Source: CAZBGR01 sp964491535
GTDB taxonomy: Bacteria > Bacillota_I > Bacilli_A > RF39 > UBA660
Direction of reading: 5' to 3'
Assembly (NCBI GenBank): GCA_964491535.1
Contig: CAZBGR010000010.1
Coordinates: 1 to 23,254 of the forward strand
Length of the DNA stretch: 23,254 bases
How positions within the stretch are numbered: position 1 is the first letter of the stretch; each line of letters starts with the position of its first letter. Of this stretch, positions 7,654 through 15,123 are shown in pieces. A model generated the notes under the pieces. That model did no database searches. It was not told the DNA's origin and saw only the letters and a program-made list of their open reading frames with translations. Made by a program: the position numbers and the translations under genes.

Positions 7654-8040
7654 ATGGAAAAAGAATTAATTAAATTATTAGATAATGCTTATGCACCTTA
7701 TTCAAATTATAAAGTAGCAGCTATTGTTGTTACTAAAGATAATAAAAAGTTTAAAGGGGTAAACGTAGAAAATGCTTCTTATGGGGCTACTATCTGTGCT
7801 GAACGAAATGCTATTAATAATGCAGTAGCAAATGGTTACCTTAAAGATGATTTTAAAGCTTTACATATTATGAATAACGGAACTAAAATTGGTTATCCTT
7901 GTTTCTTATGTTTAGAAACTATCAGTGAACTTTTCCCGCGTGATATTGATATTATTATGTATGTAAAAAATGGTTCTTCTAAAACTTTAAAGGTAAAGGA
8001 TTTTATAAAGTATGATTTTTCTAGTGAGAATTTACCATGA
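7654..8040 (+). CDS. cdd: Cytidine deaminase
   Basis: Zinc enzyme converting cytidine or deoxycytidine to the uridine form in pyrimidine salvage. Motifs seen: APYSNYKVAA near the N-terminus, the CAERNAI motif (Cys 48, catalytic Glu 50), and PCFLC (Cys 83, Cys 86) which replaces the common PCGAC but keeps both zinc ligands. Length 128 aa fits the homotetrameric class. It starts 4 nt after dgkA with a GGGGTGAAG ribosome site and ends in an ATGA overlap with era. Confidence 0.93.
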   Translation: MEKELIKLLDNAYAPYSNYKVAAIVVTKDNKKFKGVNVENASYGATICAERNAINNAVANGYLKDDFKALHIMNNGTKIGYPCFLCLETISELFPRDIDIIMYVKNGSSKTLKVKDFIKYDFSSENLP

Positions 8041-8903
8041 AGAATGGGTTAGTAGTTTTAATTGGGCGACCTAATGTAGGCAAATCCACCTTACTTAATA
8101 ATTTAATTAATCAAAAAATAGCTATTGTCTCTGATAAACCACAAACGACAAGACATATTATCCAAGGTAGTTATCAAGATAAGGAAGCTAATATAACTTT
8201 AGTCGATACGCCCGGTATTCATAAACCTAAAAACTTATTGGGGAAATATTTAAATAATAAATCGTATTATTATTTAAATAAAGCTCAGCTTGTGTTATGG
8301 GTGGTAGATATTACCAAGCCTTTAGGAGTAGGGGATAAGTTTATAATTAACAAATTAAAAGAGGTTAAACAACCAGTTTTATTATTATTAAATAAAATTG
8401 ATCAAATTAAAAAGCCTTTTATTTTAACTAAAATAGAACAATATCAACCATTGATGGATTTCAAAGAAATTATTCCTATTTCAGCTTTGAAGAATGATAA
8501 TTTAATTACTTTAATTAAGATTATAAAAAAGTATTTAATTAATCAACCTAAAACAACTAACGAAGTAATTAGTTTATCATTAGAATTAATTTTATCAGAA
8601 TTAATTAGGGAAGAAGCTTTAAGATTAACTAAAGAAGAAGTGCCTCATGCTTTAATTTGCCTTATAGATAAGATAGAAAAGAAAACTAAACTTACTAATA
8701 TTTATGCAACCATTGTTGTTGATCGTGATTCTTTAAAAAAGATTATTATTGGTAAGGGTGGTCAAATGATTAAGGAAATAGGTTCTAAAGCTCGAATAGC
8801 TATTGAAGATTATTTAAAACAAAAAGTATATTTAGAATTATATGTTAAAACAATTACTAAGTGGCGGGATAAAGAGAAGTATTTTAGTGAATTTAATTTA
8901 TAA
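8037..8903 (+). CDS. era: GTPase Era
   Basis: Essential GTPase that binds the 3' end of 16S rRNA during 30S assembly. G1 GRPNVGKS (10-17), G2 region with QTTRH, G3 DTPG (57-60), G4 NKID (119-122), G5 ISAL (148-151), and a C-terminal KH domain with IIIGKGGQMIKEIG (about 237-249). Length 288 aa is slightly short of the typical ~300. It starts within the cdd stop (ATGA) and lacks a strong own ribosome site, so it depends on coupling. yqzL and recO follow, the Bacillus order. Confidence 0.96.
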   Translation: MKNGLVVLIGRPNVGKSTLLNNLINQKIAIVSDKPQTTRHIIQGSYQDKEANITLVDTPGIHKPKNLLGKYLNNKSYYYLNKAQLVLWVVDITKPLGVGDKFIINKLKEVKQPVLLLLNKIDQIKKPFILTKIEQYQPLMDFKEIIPISALKNDNLITLIKIIKKYLINQPKTTNEVISLSLELILSELIREEALRLTKEEVPHALICLIDKIEKKTKLTNIYATIVVDRDSLKKIIIGKGGQMIKEIGSKARIAIEDYLKQKVYLELYVKTITKWRDKEKYFSEFNL

Positions 8904-8956
8904 ACTGTATAAATTAAAAAATTATTACTCACTATATTATTGAAAGGTGGTTAATA

Positions 8957-9052
8957 ATGACTAAAGAAAAGATTTGGGTTTTATTTAAAAGAACGGGTAA
9001 ATTAATTTATTATTTAAAATACAAGGCAATGCTTGAGGAAAAGGGAGAATAG
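8957..9052 (+). CDS. yqzL: YqzL-like microprotein, 31 aa
   Basis: A 31-codon ORF between era and recO: MTKEKIWVLFKRTGKLIYYL, then KYKAMLEEKGE. Bacillus and many relatives carry the very small yqzL gene in exactly this place, with the same W--F--TG-I--YL-YK pattern. The ribosome site GAAAGGTGG (8942-8950) is strong and well spaced. The stop is 4 nt before the recO start. Function of the family is unknown. It is easily missed because of its length. Confidence 0.85.
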   Translation: MTKEKIWVLFKRTGKLIYYLKYKAMLEEKGE

Positions 9053-9056
9053 ATGA

Positions 9057-9800
9057 GTGATTTCTAAAACAGAAGGTATTATTATTGGAGATAAAGATTA
9101 TGGTGAAAGTAGCAAAATTATTTTTATTTTGACTAAAGAATATGGTTTAATCAGCGCTATAGCGAAAGGGGTAAAAAGATTAAAAAGTAAATTAAGGGGT
9201 GTTAGTGATAAGCTAACCTTTGGTTATTTTCACCTCTACTATCATGAACATAAATTATCAACTTTAATTGAAGTTGATATAATAGATCATTTAAAAGTAA
9301 TAAAAGAAGATATTACTAAAATAAGTTATCTTTCTTATCTAGGTGATTTAGTAAGTCAAGTATTAAGACAAGTTAATAAAGATGCTTGCAAAATAGATAT
9401 ATATGAAGCTTTTAAAGCTTCGATGTTAAAGATAAATAATCATTTTGATCCATTAGTTATTACTAATATTTTAGAATTAAAATTATTATCTTATTTAGGG
9501 GTCAAACCAAATTTAGATAGCTGTGTTAATTGTGGTGATAATAAAAAAATAGCTACTATATCAGTTGATAGGGGAGGCTTTATTTGTTCAAAATGTTTAA
9601 AAGGGGAGCCTATTATAAGTTCTAAAGCGCTAAAATTAATTAGATTATATTATTATGTAGATATAGCTAAAATAACTAAATTAAAGATTAAAGATGAAGT
9701 TAAAAAGGAAATTAATCAATTTATTAATCAATATTATGAAAAATATACTGGTCTTTATTTGAAAGGTAAACAATTTGCTGAATCGATAGGGGTAATTTAA
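9057..9800 (+). CDS. recO: DNA repair protein RecO
   Basis: Recombination mediator that helps load RecA on SSB-coated single-stranded DNA with RecF/RecR. An N-terminal OB fold (TEGIIIGDKDYGESSKII, about 5-22) is followed by a helical domain holding a four-Cys zinc site, C-V-N-C at 156-159 and C-S-K-C at 177-180. Length 247 aa is normal. The start is GTG 9057; an ATG at 9053 is out of frame and closes after four codons. The ribosome site GGGAG lies in the end of yqzL. Last gene of the yqfC-recO run, followed by the glyS leader. Confidence 0.93.
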   Translation: MISKTEGIIIGDKDYGESSKIIFILTKEYGLISAIAKGVKRLKSKLRGVSDKLTFGYFHLYYHEHKLSTLIEVDIIDHLKVIKEDITKISYLSYLGDLVSQVLRQVNKDACKIDIYEAFKASMLKINNHFDPLVITNILELKLLSYLGVKPNLDSCVNCGDNKKIATISVDRGGFICSKCLKGEPIISSKALKLIRLYYYVDIAKITKLKIKDEVKKEINQFINQYYEKYTGLYLKGKQFAESIGVI

Positions 9801-9808
9801 AAATATAT

Positions 9809-9837
9809 TTGTTTTTTTAAAAATATTATGCTAAACT
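9809..9837 (+). promoter_or_regulatory. Promoter of the glyS T-box transcript
   Basis: TTGTTT (9809-9814), 17-nt spacer, TAAACT (9832-9837) with TG at 9829-9830 (extended -10). Start expected near 9844, leaving a leader of about 160 nt. Confidence 0.6.
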
Positions 9838-9843
9838 TAAGTT

Positions 9844-10001
9844 AACAAATTATTTAATAATATATCATTAATAATGATGATGAAGTTGGCAGCTTCGGAG
9901 TTATAATAAAAAAGAGATTCTTTTAGAATAAGTAGGGTGGAACCGCGGATTTAATATTCGTCCCTACCTTGTTTTAAAAGTTTTTTTAGAGAAAGAAGGT
10001 A
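9844..10001 (+). promoter_or_regulatory. Glycine T-box riboswitch with short stem I, probably controlling translation
   Basis: The hallmark T-box AGGGTGGAACCGCG is at 9934-9947. GTAGGG (9932-9937) pairs with CCCTAC (9962-9967), and CGGAT (9946-9950) pairs with ATTCG (9956-9960), giving the antiterminator-type fold. The exposed TGGA matches a tRNA-Gly UCCA end. Upstream, GAAG/CTTC (9882-9896) encloses a 7-nt loop containing GGC (9888-9890), the likely specifier; GGA at 9897-9899 is an alternative. There is no room for the usual long stem I. No strong competing terminator is visible; instead TACCTT (9965-9970) is complementary to AAGGTA (9996-10001), which contains the glyS ribosome site. T-box identity is certain; short-stem and translational control are inference. 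Confidence 0.88.
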
Positions 10002-10005
10002 TAAA

Positions 10006-11382
10006 ATGAGTAAATTAACAATGGATAAGTTAGTAAGTTTGTGTAAGCAGTATGGTTTTATTTTTCAAGGTAGTGAAATTTATGGAGGGATGGCTAATAC
10101 TTGGGATTATGGTCCGTTAGGGGTAGAGTTAAAAAATAATTTAAAAAAACTTTGGTGGCAAAGATTTGTTCAACATCGACAAAATAGTTATGGACTTGAG
10201 GCTAGTATTTTAATGAATCCTAAAGTTTGGGAGGCTTCAGGCCATTTAGCTTCTTTTTCTGATCCTTTAATTGATTGTAAAAAATGTAAAAACCGTTTTA
10301 GACCTGATAATTTAATTTCAGCTAAAAATGATCCTAAGCTTAAAGTAGATCTTTTAACTGATGAGGAGTTAATGGCTTATATTTATAAGGAAAAAATAAG
10401 TTGTCCTCATTGTGGAGCTTTAGATTATACTAATATTAGGCATTTTAATGTTATGTTTAAAACTCATCGAGGGGTAACTGAAGATAATAAAAGTATAGTT
10501 TATTTAAGACCGGAAACTGCTCAAGGGCAATATATTAATTTTTTAAATGTTCAACGAGCAATGCGAGCTAAAATACCTTTTGGGATTGGCCAAATAGGTA
10601 AAGTTTTTCGAAATGAAATAACGCCAGGTAACTTTACATTTCGTACCATAGAATTTGAACAGATGGAATATCAATATTTTTGTAATGATAAAGAAGCTGA
10701 TAAAGCTTATCAAGAATTTAAAGAAATAGCTAAAGATTTTATAGTTAGTTTAGGAATTGATTCTAAGCATTTAAGATACAAAGATCATGATAAATTAGCT
10801 CACTATGCTAAAGCGGCTGTTGATCTTGAATATTTATTTCCTTTTGGTTGGGGTGAAATAAACGGAACTCATCATCGCGGTGATTTTGATTTAACTAATC
10901 ACCAACAATGTTCAAATAAATCTCAAGCTTATTTAGATCCTTATAATCATCAATCCTTTATTCCTAATATTGTTGAATCAAGTTATGGAATAGATCGTAT
11001 TATGCTTAGTTTATTATGTGAAGCTTATGATGAAGAATTATTAGTTAAAGGAGAGACTAGGGAAGTCATGAGGTTTCACCCTTCTTTAGCACCTTATAAA
11101 ATAGCTGTTTTACCCTTAATCAAAAAGCTTCATCAATCAAAGGCTGAAATGTTATTTGAGCTATTAAACAACTCCTTTATGGCTTTTTATGATGATAGTG
11201 GTTCAATAGGTAAAAGATATCGACGTCAAGATGTAATGGGGACTCCTTTTTGTCTGACAATTGATGATGAAACCTTAACTAAGGAGACAATTACAATTAG
11301 GGATCGTGATACTATGGAACAAGAACGTATAGCTATTAATCAATTAAATTCTTATCTTAAAGATAAATTAAAAATTAATTAA
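10006..11382 (+). CDS. glyS: Glycyl-tRNA synthetase, single-chain class II
   Basis: Charges tRNA-Gly. This is the homodimeric type shared by Mollicutes, Staphylococcus, archaea and eukaryotes, not the two-subunit glyQ/glyS type. N-terminal GFIFQGSEIYGGMANTWDYG; zinc-type CKKC (91-94) and CPHC (133-136); ETAQGQY (170-176); motif 2 FRNEITPGNFTFRTIEFEQ (201-219); motif 3 SSYGIDRIML (325-334); and a C-terminal anticodon-binding domain. Length 458 aa is typical. AAGAAGG lies 6 nt before the ATG and is the target of the leader's TACCTT. The gene follows recO, the same relative place as glyQS in Bacillus. Confidence 0.97.
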   Translation: MSKLTMDKLVSLCKQYGFIFQGSEIYGGMANTWDYGPLGVELKNNLKKLWWQRFVQHRQNSYGLEASILMNPKVWEASGHLASFSDPLIDCKKCKNRFRPDNLISAKNDPKLKVDLLTDEELMAYIYKEKISCPHCGALDYTNIRHFNVMFKTHRGVTEDNKSIVYLRPETAQGQYINFLNVQRAMRAKIPFGIGQIGKVFRNEITPGNFTFRTIEFEQMEYQYFCNDKEADKAYQEFKEIAKDFIVSLGIDSKHLRYKDHDKLAHYAKAAVDLEYLFPFGWGEINGTHHRGDFDLTNHQQCSNKSQAYLDPYNHQSFIPNIVESSYGIDRIMLSLLCEAYDEELLVKGETREVMRFHPSLAPYKIAVLPLIKKLHQSKAEMLFELLNNSFMAFYDDSGSIGKRYRRQDVMGTPFCLTIDDETLTKETITIRDRDTMEQERIAINQLNSYLKDKLKIN

Positions 11383-11435
11383 AGATGTCAAGCTAAGGAA
11401 GGTTTTATAAAAAGGGATGGTTAAACTACTTATTT

Positions 11436-11446
11436 TGTGTTATACT
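11436..11446 (+). promoter_or_regulatory. Promoter of the candidate 6S RNA
   Basis: TATACT (11441-11446) preceded by TG and one base (extended -10). The -35 (TGGTTA, 11418-11423, 17-nt spacer) is weak. Start expected at about 11453, exactly where the closing stem begins. Confidence 0.55.
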
Positions 11447-11452
11447 ATAAAT

Positions 11453-11620
11453 ACCTATAGATACCGTTTCCATTATGAAAAACCTACTAATTAAACGATA
11501 GGGAATCAAAAGTATTACTGGTGTTGAAGACTTACTTTAGTAAGGATCCTAAAGGTAATATGGTGATACCCACCTGTAACAAGCAGGTTTATCGTTTTGG
11601 GGAACGGCTCTATGGGTTTA
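11453..11620 (+). ncRNA. ssrS: Stand-alone structured RNA, probable 6S RNA
   Basis: No ORF fits, but the region folds well. Closing stem: CCTATAG (11454-11460) with CTATGGG (11610-11616), then CCGTTTCC (11464-11471) with GGGGAACGG (11599-11607), then AAACGATA (11493-11500) with TATCGTTT (11590-11597). Terminal arm: GTATTACT (11512-11519) with GGTGATAC (11562-11569) and a further hairpin inside. A small hairpin ACCTG/CAGGT (11572-11588) lies on the 3' side of the central region. This closing stem, open centre with 3' side hairpin and long terminal arm is the 6S layout, and 6S genes of Firmicutes often sit next to rarA, as here. It has its own promoter and terminator. Sequence conservation with known 6S could not be checked, and ~168 nt is a little short. 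Confidence 0.6.
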
Positions 11621-11636
11621 TTTATTTATAAATAAA

Positions 11637-11665
11637 ACTTAAATTAAAATTTTTAATTTAAGTTT
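11637..11665. terminator. Bidirectional terminator between the 6S candidate and rarA
   Basis: A perfect AT-only inverted repeat (ACTTAAATTAAAA with its complement) is followed by T5 on the plus strand and, on the minus strand, also by T-rich sequence. It overlaps the rarA stop codon (11658-11660) and serves both converging transcripts. Confidence 0.6.
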
Positions 11666-12869
11666 TTGTTAATTTATCATAAATACTTTTTAATATTTTT
11701 TCATACTTACTTGTTTCTTTAGGTTTGTAATATAGTTTATCTTTTATTTTATCAGGTAGATAAATTTGTTTAACATAACCACTAGGGTAGTTATGGGGAT
11801 ATTTATAATCTTTAGCAGTGGTTTTTAAATGTGATGGGACATAACCAGTATTGCCTAATGAAATATCTTCTAAGGCTAAATCAATTGCTAATTTAGCACT
11901 GTTTGATTTAGGTGATAAAGTAAGTTCAATAATAGTGGTGGCTAATGGATAAATGGCTTCTGGTAAGCCTACTAAATCACATATTTGAATACAAGCTTGT
12001 ACTTTAGGTCCCATTGTGGGATTTGCTAAACCTATATCTTCATAAGCACAGATGCTCATTCGTCGGTAAATACTTTCTAAATCACCTGCTTCAATTAATC
12101 TAGCTAGATAATGAAGGGCGGCATTAACATCACTGCCTCTGATTGATTTTTGAAAAGCACTTAAAACATCATAGTGACCATCTTCATTTCTATCATAAAA
12201 AAAGATAGGTTTACTATTAATTTCTTTTATTAAATCAATAGTTATTTCTTTCTTTTTAGTCATATGATAACCTAATTCTAGTAAGTTATAAGCATATCTT
12301 AAATCCCCATTTGCTAAATTTACAATATAATTAATAGCTTCTTCATTTATTTTAATCCCTGTTAAATATTTGCTGTTAATTGCTTTTTGAATACCTTCTT
12401 TAATATCAAATTCATTTAATTCATTTAGTTTAAATATATGACAGCGACTTCTAATAGCAGGATTTATTCTGTGATAAGGATTAGCGGTTGTTAAACCAAT
12501 TAAGATTATTAAACCACTTTCTAAGTGAGGCAATAATAAATCTTGTTTATCTTTGTTTAAACGATGTAATTCATCAATAATTAATAAAAGGTTTAGCTTC
12601 TTTTCTTGAGCCTTTTTAATTGCTAGATCAAAATCTTGTTTATTATTAATAACGGCATTTAATGATTGATAACTAAGGTTAGTTTCTAAGGCAATTGCAT
12701 TCGCTAAACTAGTTTTACCAGTCCCCGGTTTTCCATAAAGAATCATCGAAAAAACTTTTTTGTTTTTAACCATTTTATAAATTACTTTATTTTGAGCGAC
12801 TAAGTGCTTTTGACCAATAATATCATCTAATTTAGTCGGTTTTAATTTATAAGCTAAAGGTTCATTCAT
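11658..12869 (-). CDS. rarA: Replication-associated recombination protein RarA (MgsA)
   Basis: AAA+ ATPase of the RarA/MgsA/WRNIP1 family acting at stalled replication forks. Walker A GKPGTGKTS (46-54), Walker B LLLIIDELHR (94-103), sensor TTANPYHRINPAIRSRC with the Arg finger, then the C-terminal tetramerisation region (RMSICAYEDIGLANP, YKYPHNYPSGYVKQIYLP). Length 403 aa is slightly shorter than the usual ~420. Ribosome site AAGGTGATT is well placed. It diverges from xerD and converges on the 6S candidate. Confidence 0.95.
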   Translation of the reverse strand: MNEPLAYKLKPTKLDDIIGQKHLVAQNKVIYKMVKNKKVFSMILYGKPGTGKTSLANAIALETNLSYQSLNAVINNKQDFDLAIKKAQEKKLNLLLIIDELHRLNKDKQDLLLPHLESGLIILIGLTTANPYHRINPAIRSRCHIFKLNELNEFDIKEGIQKAINSKYLTGIKINEEAINYIVNLANGDLRYAYNLLELGYHMTKKKEITIDLIKEINSKPIFFYDRNEDGHYDVLSAFQKSIRGSDVNAALHYLARLIEAGDLESIYRRMSICAYEDIGLANPTMGPKVQACIQICDLVGLPEAIYPLATTIIELTLSPKSNSAKLAIDLALEDISLGNTGYVPSHLKTTAKDYKYPHNYPSGYVKQIYLPDKIKDKLYYKPKETSKYEKILKSIYDKLTKT

Positions 12870-12890
12870 TTAATCACCTTCTTTAACATT

Positions 12891-12919
12891 ATTTTATCAT
12901 GGATAACAATCATTGTATA
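12891..12919 (-). promoter_or_regulatory. Candidate rarA promoter
   Basis: On the minus strand: TATACA, 17-nt spacer, TAAAAT preceded by TGA (extended -10). The -35 matches only four of six consensus bases. Confidence 0.45.
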
Positions 12920-12925
12920 TGGGAT

Positions 12926-12954
12926 TTGTAAATTGATTTAAATTAAGATATAAT
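12926..12954 (+). promoter_or_regulatory. xerD-deoB promoter
   Basis: TTGTAA (12926-12931), 17-nt spacer, TATAAT (12949-12954). Good SigA promoter, about 45 nt upstream of the xerD ribosome site. Confidence 0.7.
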
Positions 12955-13005
12955 AAGAGTGATAAGCTATTAAAAATAATAGGATATTACAAAAAAGGGA
13001 TGATT

Positions 13006-13905
13006 ATGGTGGATATTGATCTTGATGATTTTATTAATTATATTTATGTCGAAAAAAAGTTAAGTAATAATACTAAAGATACTTATTATTATACTTTAAA
13101 TCTATTTAGGCGTTTTATGGATGAAAAAAGAAAAATTATTGATTTAAAAAAAGTAACTAAAGAAGATGTAAAGTATTATATAAAACAACAAGCTTCTAAT
13201 TTAAAATCTAAAACCATTGCTCATCATTTAACGGTAATAAAAAGTTTTTATAAATATTTGTTAAGGGAGAATTTAATAAAAACTAATCCAACTGATAATA
13301 TAGATTTACCTAAAATGCCTAAAGTTCTTCCTAAAGTGTTAAACATTGATGAAATAGATAAGTTATTAACTTTTAAAACTATAAATTCGTATGATTATCG
13401 GAACAAAGCAATGTTAGAATTAATGTATGCTACAGGAATTAGAGTAAGTGAATTAGTAAATTTAAAAGTAAATGATGTTGATTTAAAGATGAATATAGTT
13501 AGATGTATGGGAAAGGGTAGAAAGGAACGACTAATTCCAATTGGTGAAATCGCTACCAAATGGATAACAACATATCTTGATTTATACCGAGGGACATTAT
13601 TAAAAAGGAAGACCACTAATTATTTGTTTTTAAATAATCGTGGTCAAAACTTGACTCGTCAAGGTTTTTTTCTAATTCTTGATAAAATAGCTCGTCAAAG
13701 GGGAATTAAAAAGAAACTTTCTCCTCATATTTTAAGACATTCCTTTGCTTCCCATCTTTTAGAAGGTGGAGCTGATCTTCGTTCTATTCAAACATTATTA
13801 GGTCATAGTGATATTGTAACTACTAGTATCTATACTCATATAGCTGATAAAGCTATTATTGATAATTATCGCCAATTTCATCCCCGAAGTAAAAAGGAGG
13901 AATAA
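13006..13905 (+). CDS. xerD: Site-specific tyrosine recombinase XerD
   Basis: Resolves chromosome dimers at dif together with XerC. N-terminal SAM-like core-binding domain (to about residue 100) and the catalytic domain with Arg 146 (TGIRVSEL), Lys 170 (GKGRKER), His 241 and Arg 244 (HILRHSFASHLL), His 267 (LLGHSDI) and Tyr 276 (SIYTH). All catalytic residues are present. ATG 13000 directly abuts GGG of the ribosome site, so ATG 13006 is preferred (299 aa). xerD rather than xerC is inferred because deoB follows at once, the Bacillus ripX-drm arrangement. It is a housekeeping recombinase; no integrated element borders it. Confidence 0.92.
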   Translation: MVDIDLDDFINYIYVEKKLSNNTKDTYYYTLNLFRRFMDEKRKIIDLKKVTKEDVKYYIKQQASNLKSKTIAHHLTVIKSFYKYLLRENLIKTNPTDNIDLPKMPKVLPKVLNIDEIDKLLTFKTINSYDYRNKAMLELMYATGIRVSELVNLKVNDVDLKMNIVRCMGKGRKERLIPIGEIATKWITTYLDLYRGTLLKRKTTNYLFLNNRGQNLTRQGFFLILDKIARQRGIKKKLSPHILRHSFASHLLEGGADLRSIQTLLGHSDIVTTSIYTHIADKAIIDNYRQFHPRSKKEE

Positions 13906-13906
13906 G

Positions 13907-15070
13907 ATGAGATTTAATCGTATTTTTTTATTAGTGTTAGATTCTTTAGGGGTAGGGGCTACTAAGGACGCTTCTTTATATGGAGATTTAGGCGCTAATA
14001 CTTTAAAGCATATTATAGAAAATTATCCTTTGAATGTCCCTAATATGAAAGAACTGGGTTTTTACAATCTTTTGTCTTTAGCGAAGGTTAAAACAAAAGC
14101 ATACTATACAAAAGCTATTCCAATAAGTCAGGGGAAGGATTCAATGGTTGGTCATTATGAATTGATGGGCCTTAAAACTAAAGCCCCTTATCAGACTTTT
14201 ACGGAAACGGGGTTTCCTAAAGAATTAATTATGGAAATAATATCACAAACGGGTTATCAGGTAATAGGTAATAAAGCTGCTTCTGGCACTGAAATTATTC
14301 AAGAATTAGGGGCTGAGCATTTAAAATCTAAAGCTTTAATTGTATATACCTCTGTTGATTCAGTTTTACAAATAGCCGCTCATGAAGAAATTATTCCTCT
14401 TTCTGAATTATATAAAATTTGTGAAATAGTGAGAAAAATTACCACTAAAGATGAATGGAAAGTAGGGCGAGTTATTGCTAGACCTTTTGTAGGGACTGTT
14501 GGTAATTTTAAAAGAACTGCTAATCGTCGTGATTACGCTTTAAAACCACCTACTAAAACAACTTTAGATTATTTAAAAAAACATCAATATGAAGTTATTT
14601 CAATTGGTAAAATAGCTGATATTTTTGATTTTGAAGGAATAACTAAAAATTACAAAACAATTGATAATAAAGATGGTTTTAAGAAGTTAAATAAGGTCCT
14701 TGATTATGATTTTAAAGGGTTATGCTTTGTAAATTTAAATGATTTTGATTCAAAATATGGTCATCGCCGAGATATTAGTGGTTATGGTAAAGCTTTAGAG
14801 GAAACTGATAAGTGTTTACCGTTAATATTAAATAAATTAAAAATTGATGATTTATTAATTATGACTGCTGATCATGGGAATGATCCGTTGCATTTAGGGA
14901 CAGATCATACCAGAGAAATGATTCCAGTTATTATATATGCTAAATCATTAAAGGAGCCTAAAAGATTAGCTACTTTAGAAACTTTTGCCGATATAGGTCA
15001 AACGATTCTTGATAATTTTAAAATTAAGAATAAATTAATAGGAACTAGTTTTTTAGATAAATTAAATTAG
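13907..15070 (+). CDS. deoB: Phosphopentomutase
   Basis: Interconverts ribose- or deoxyribose-1-phosphate and the 5-phosphate in nucleoside catabolism; alkaline-phosphatase superfamily with two Mn ions. Metal motifs: LVLDSLGVGA (Asp 12), DFDSKYGHRRD, TADHGND and GTDHTRE. The nucleophile region reads GKDSMVGHYELMG. In characterised enzymes this is GKDTMTGHWE with a phosphorylated Thr; here the position is Ser 79. The true start is ATG 13907 (387 aa), 8 nt after AAGGAGG; the reading frame stays open upstream inside xerD but has no ribosome site there. One base separates the xerD stop from this ATG. Confidence 0.94.
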   Translation: MRFNRIFLLVLDSLGVGATKDASLYGDLGANTLKHIIENYPLNVPNMKELGFYNLLSLAKVKTKAYYTKAIPISQGKDSMVGHYELMGLKTKAPYQTFTETGFPKELIMEIISQTGYQVIGNKAASGTEIIQELGAEHLKSKALIVYTSVDSVLQIAAHEEIIPLSELYKICEIVRKITTKDEWKVGRVIARPFVGTVGNFKRTANRRDYALKPPTKTTLDYLKKHQYEVISIGKIADIFDFEGITKNYKTIDNKDGFKKLNKVLDYDFKGLCFVNLNDFDSKYGHRRDISGYGKALEETDKCLPLILNKLKIDDLLIMTADHGNDPLHLGTDHTREMIPVIIYAKSLKEPKRLATLETFADIGQTILDNFKIKNKLIGTSFLDKLN

Positions 15071-15087
15071 TAAAAAAGCACTAAATA

Positions 15088-15121
15088 AAAAACTCCCCAT
15101 AAACTATTATAGGGGGTTTTT
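15088..15121 (+). terminator. Terminator after deoB, overlapping the dps ribosome site
   Basis: AAAAAC-T-CCCC (15088-15098) pairs with GGGGGTTTTT (15112-15121) with one bulged T and a 13-nt loop. The T-run is part of the stem. The same G-run (AGGGGG, 15111-15116) is the only ribosome site for the GTG start of dps at 15124. Confidence 0.65.
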
Positions 15122-15123
15122 AA

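Noticed and set aside
9053..9067. ATG at 9053 as start of recO
   Set aside because: Out of frame with RecO and stops after four codons; the GTG at 9057 opens the correct frame.
11453..11620. tmRNA, RNase P RNA or SRP RNA as identity of the structured RNA
   Set aside because: No CCA-type tRNA-like end or tag ORF, no RNase P core sequence, and no SRP GGAAGCAGC-type tetraloop region.
13395..13616. Minus-strand ORF of 73 codons inside xerD
   Set aside because: Reverse shadow of a well-conserved recombinase gene.
13000..13905. Tyrosine recombinase as sign of an integrated mobile element
   Set aside because: All features and the deoB neighbour point to chromosomal XerD; no att-like repeats or phage genes nearby.
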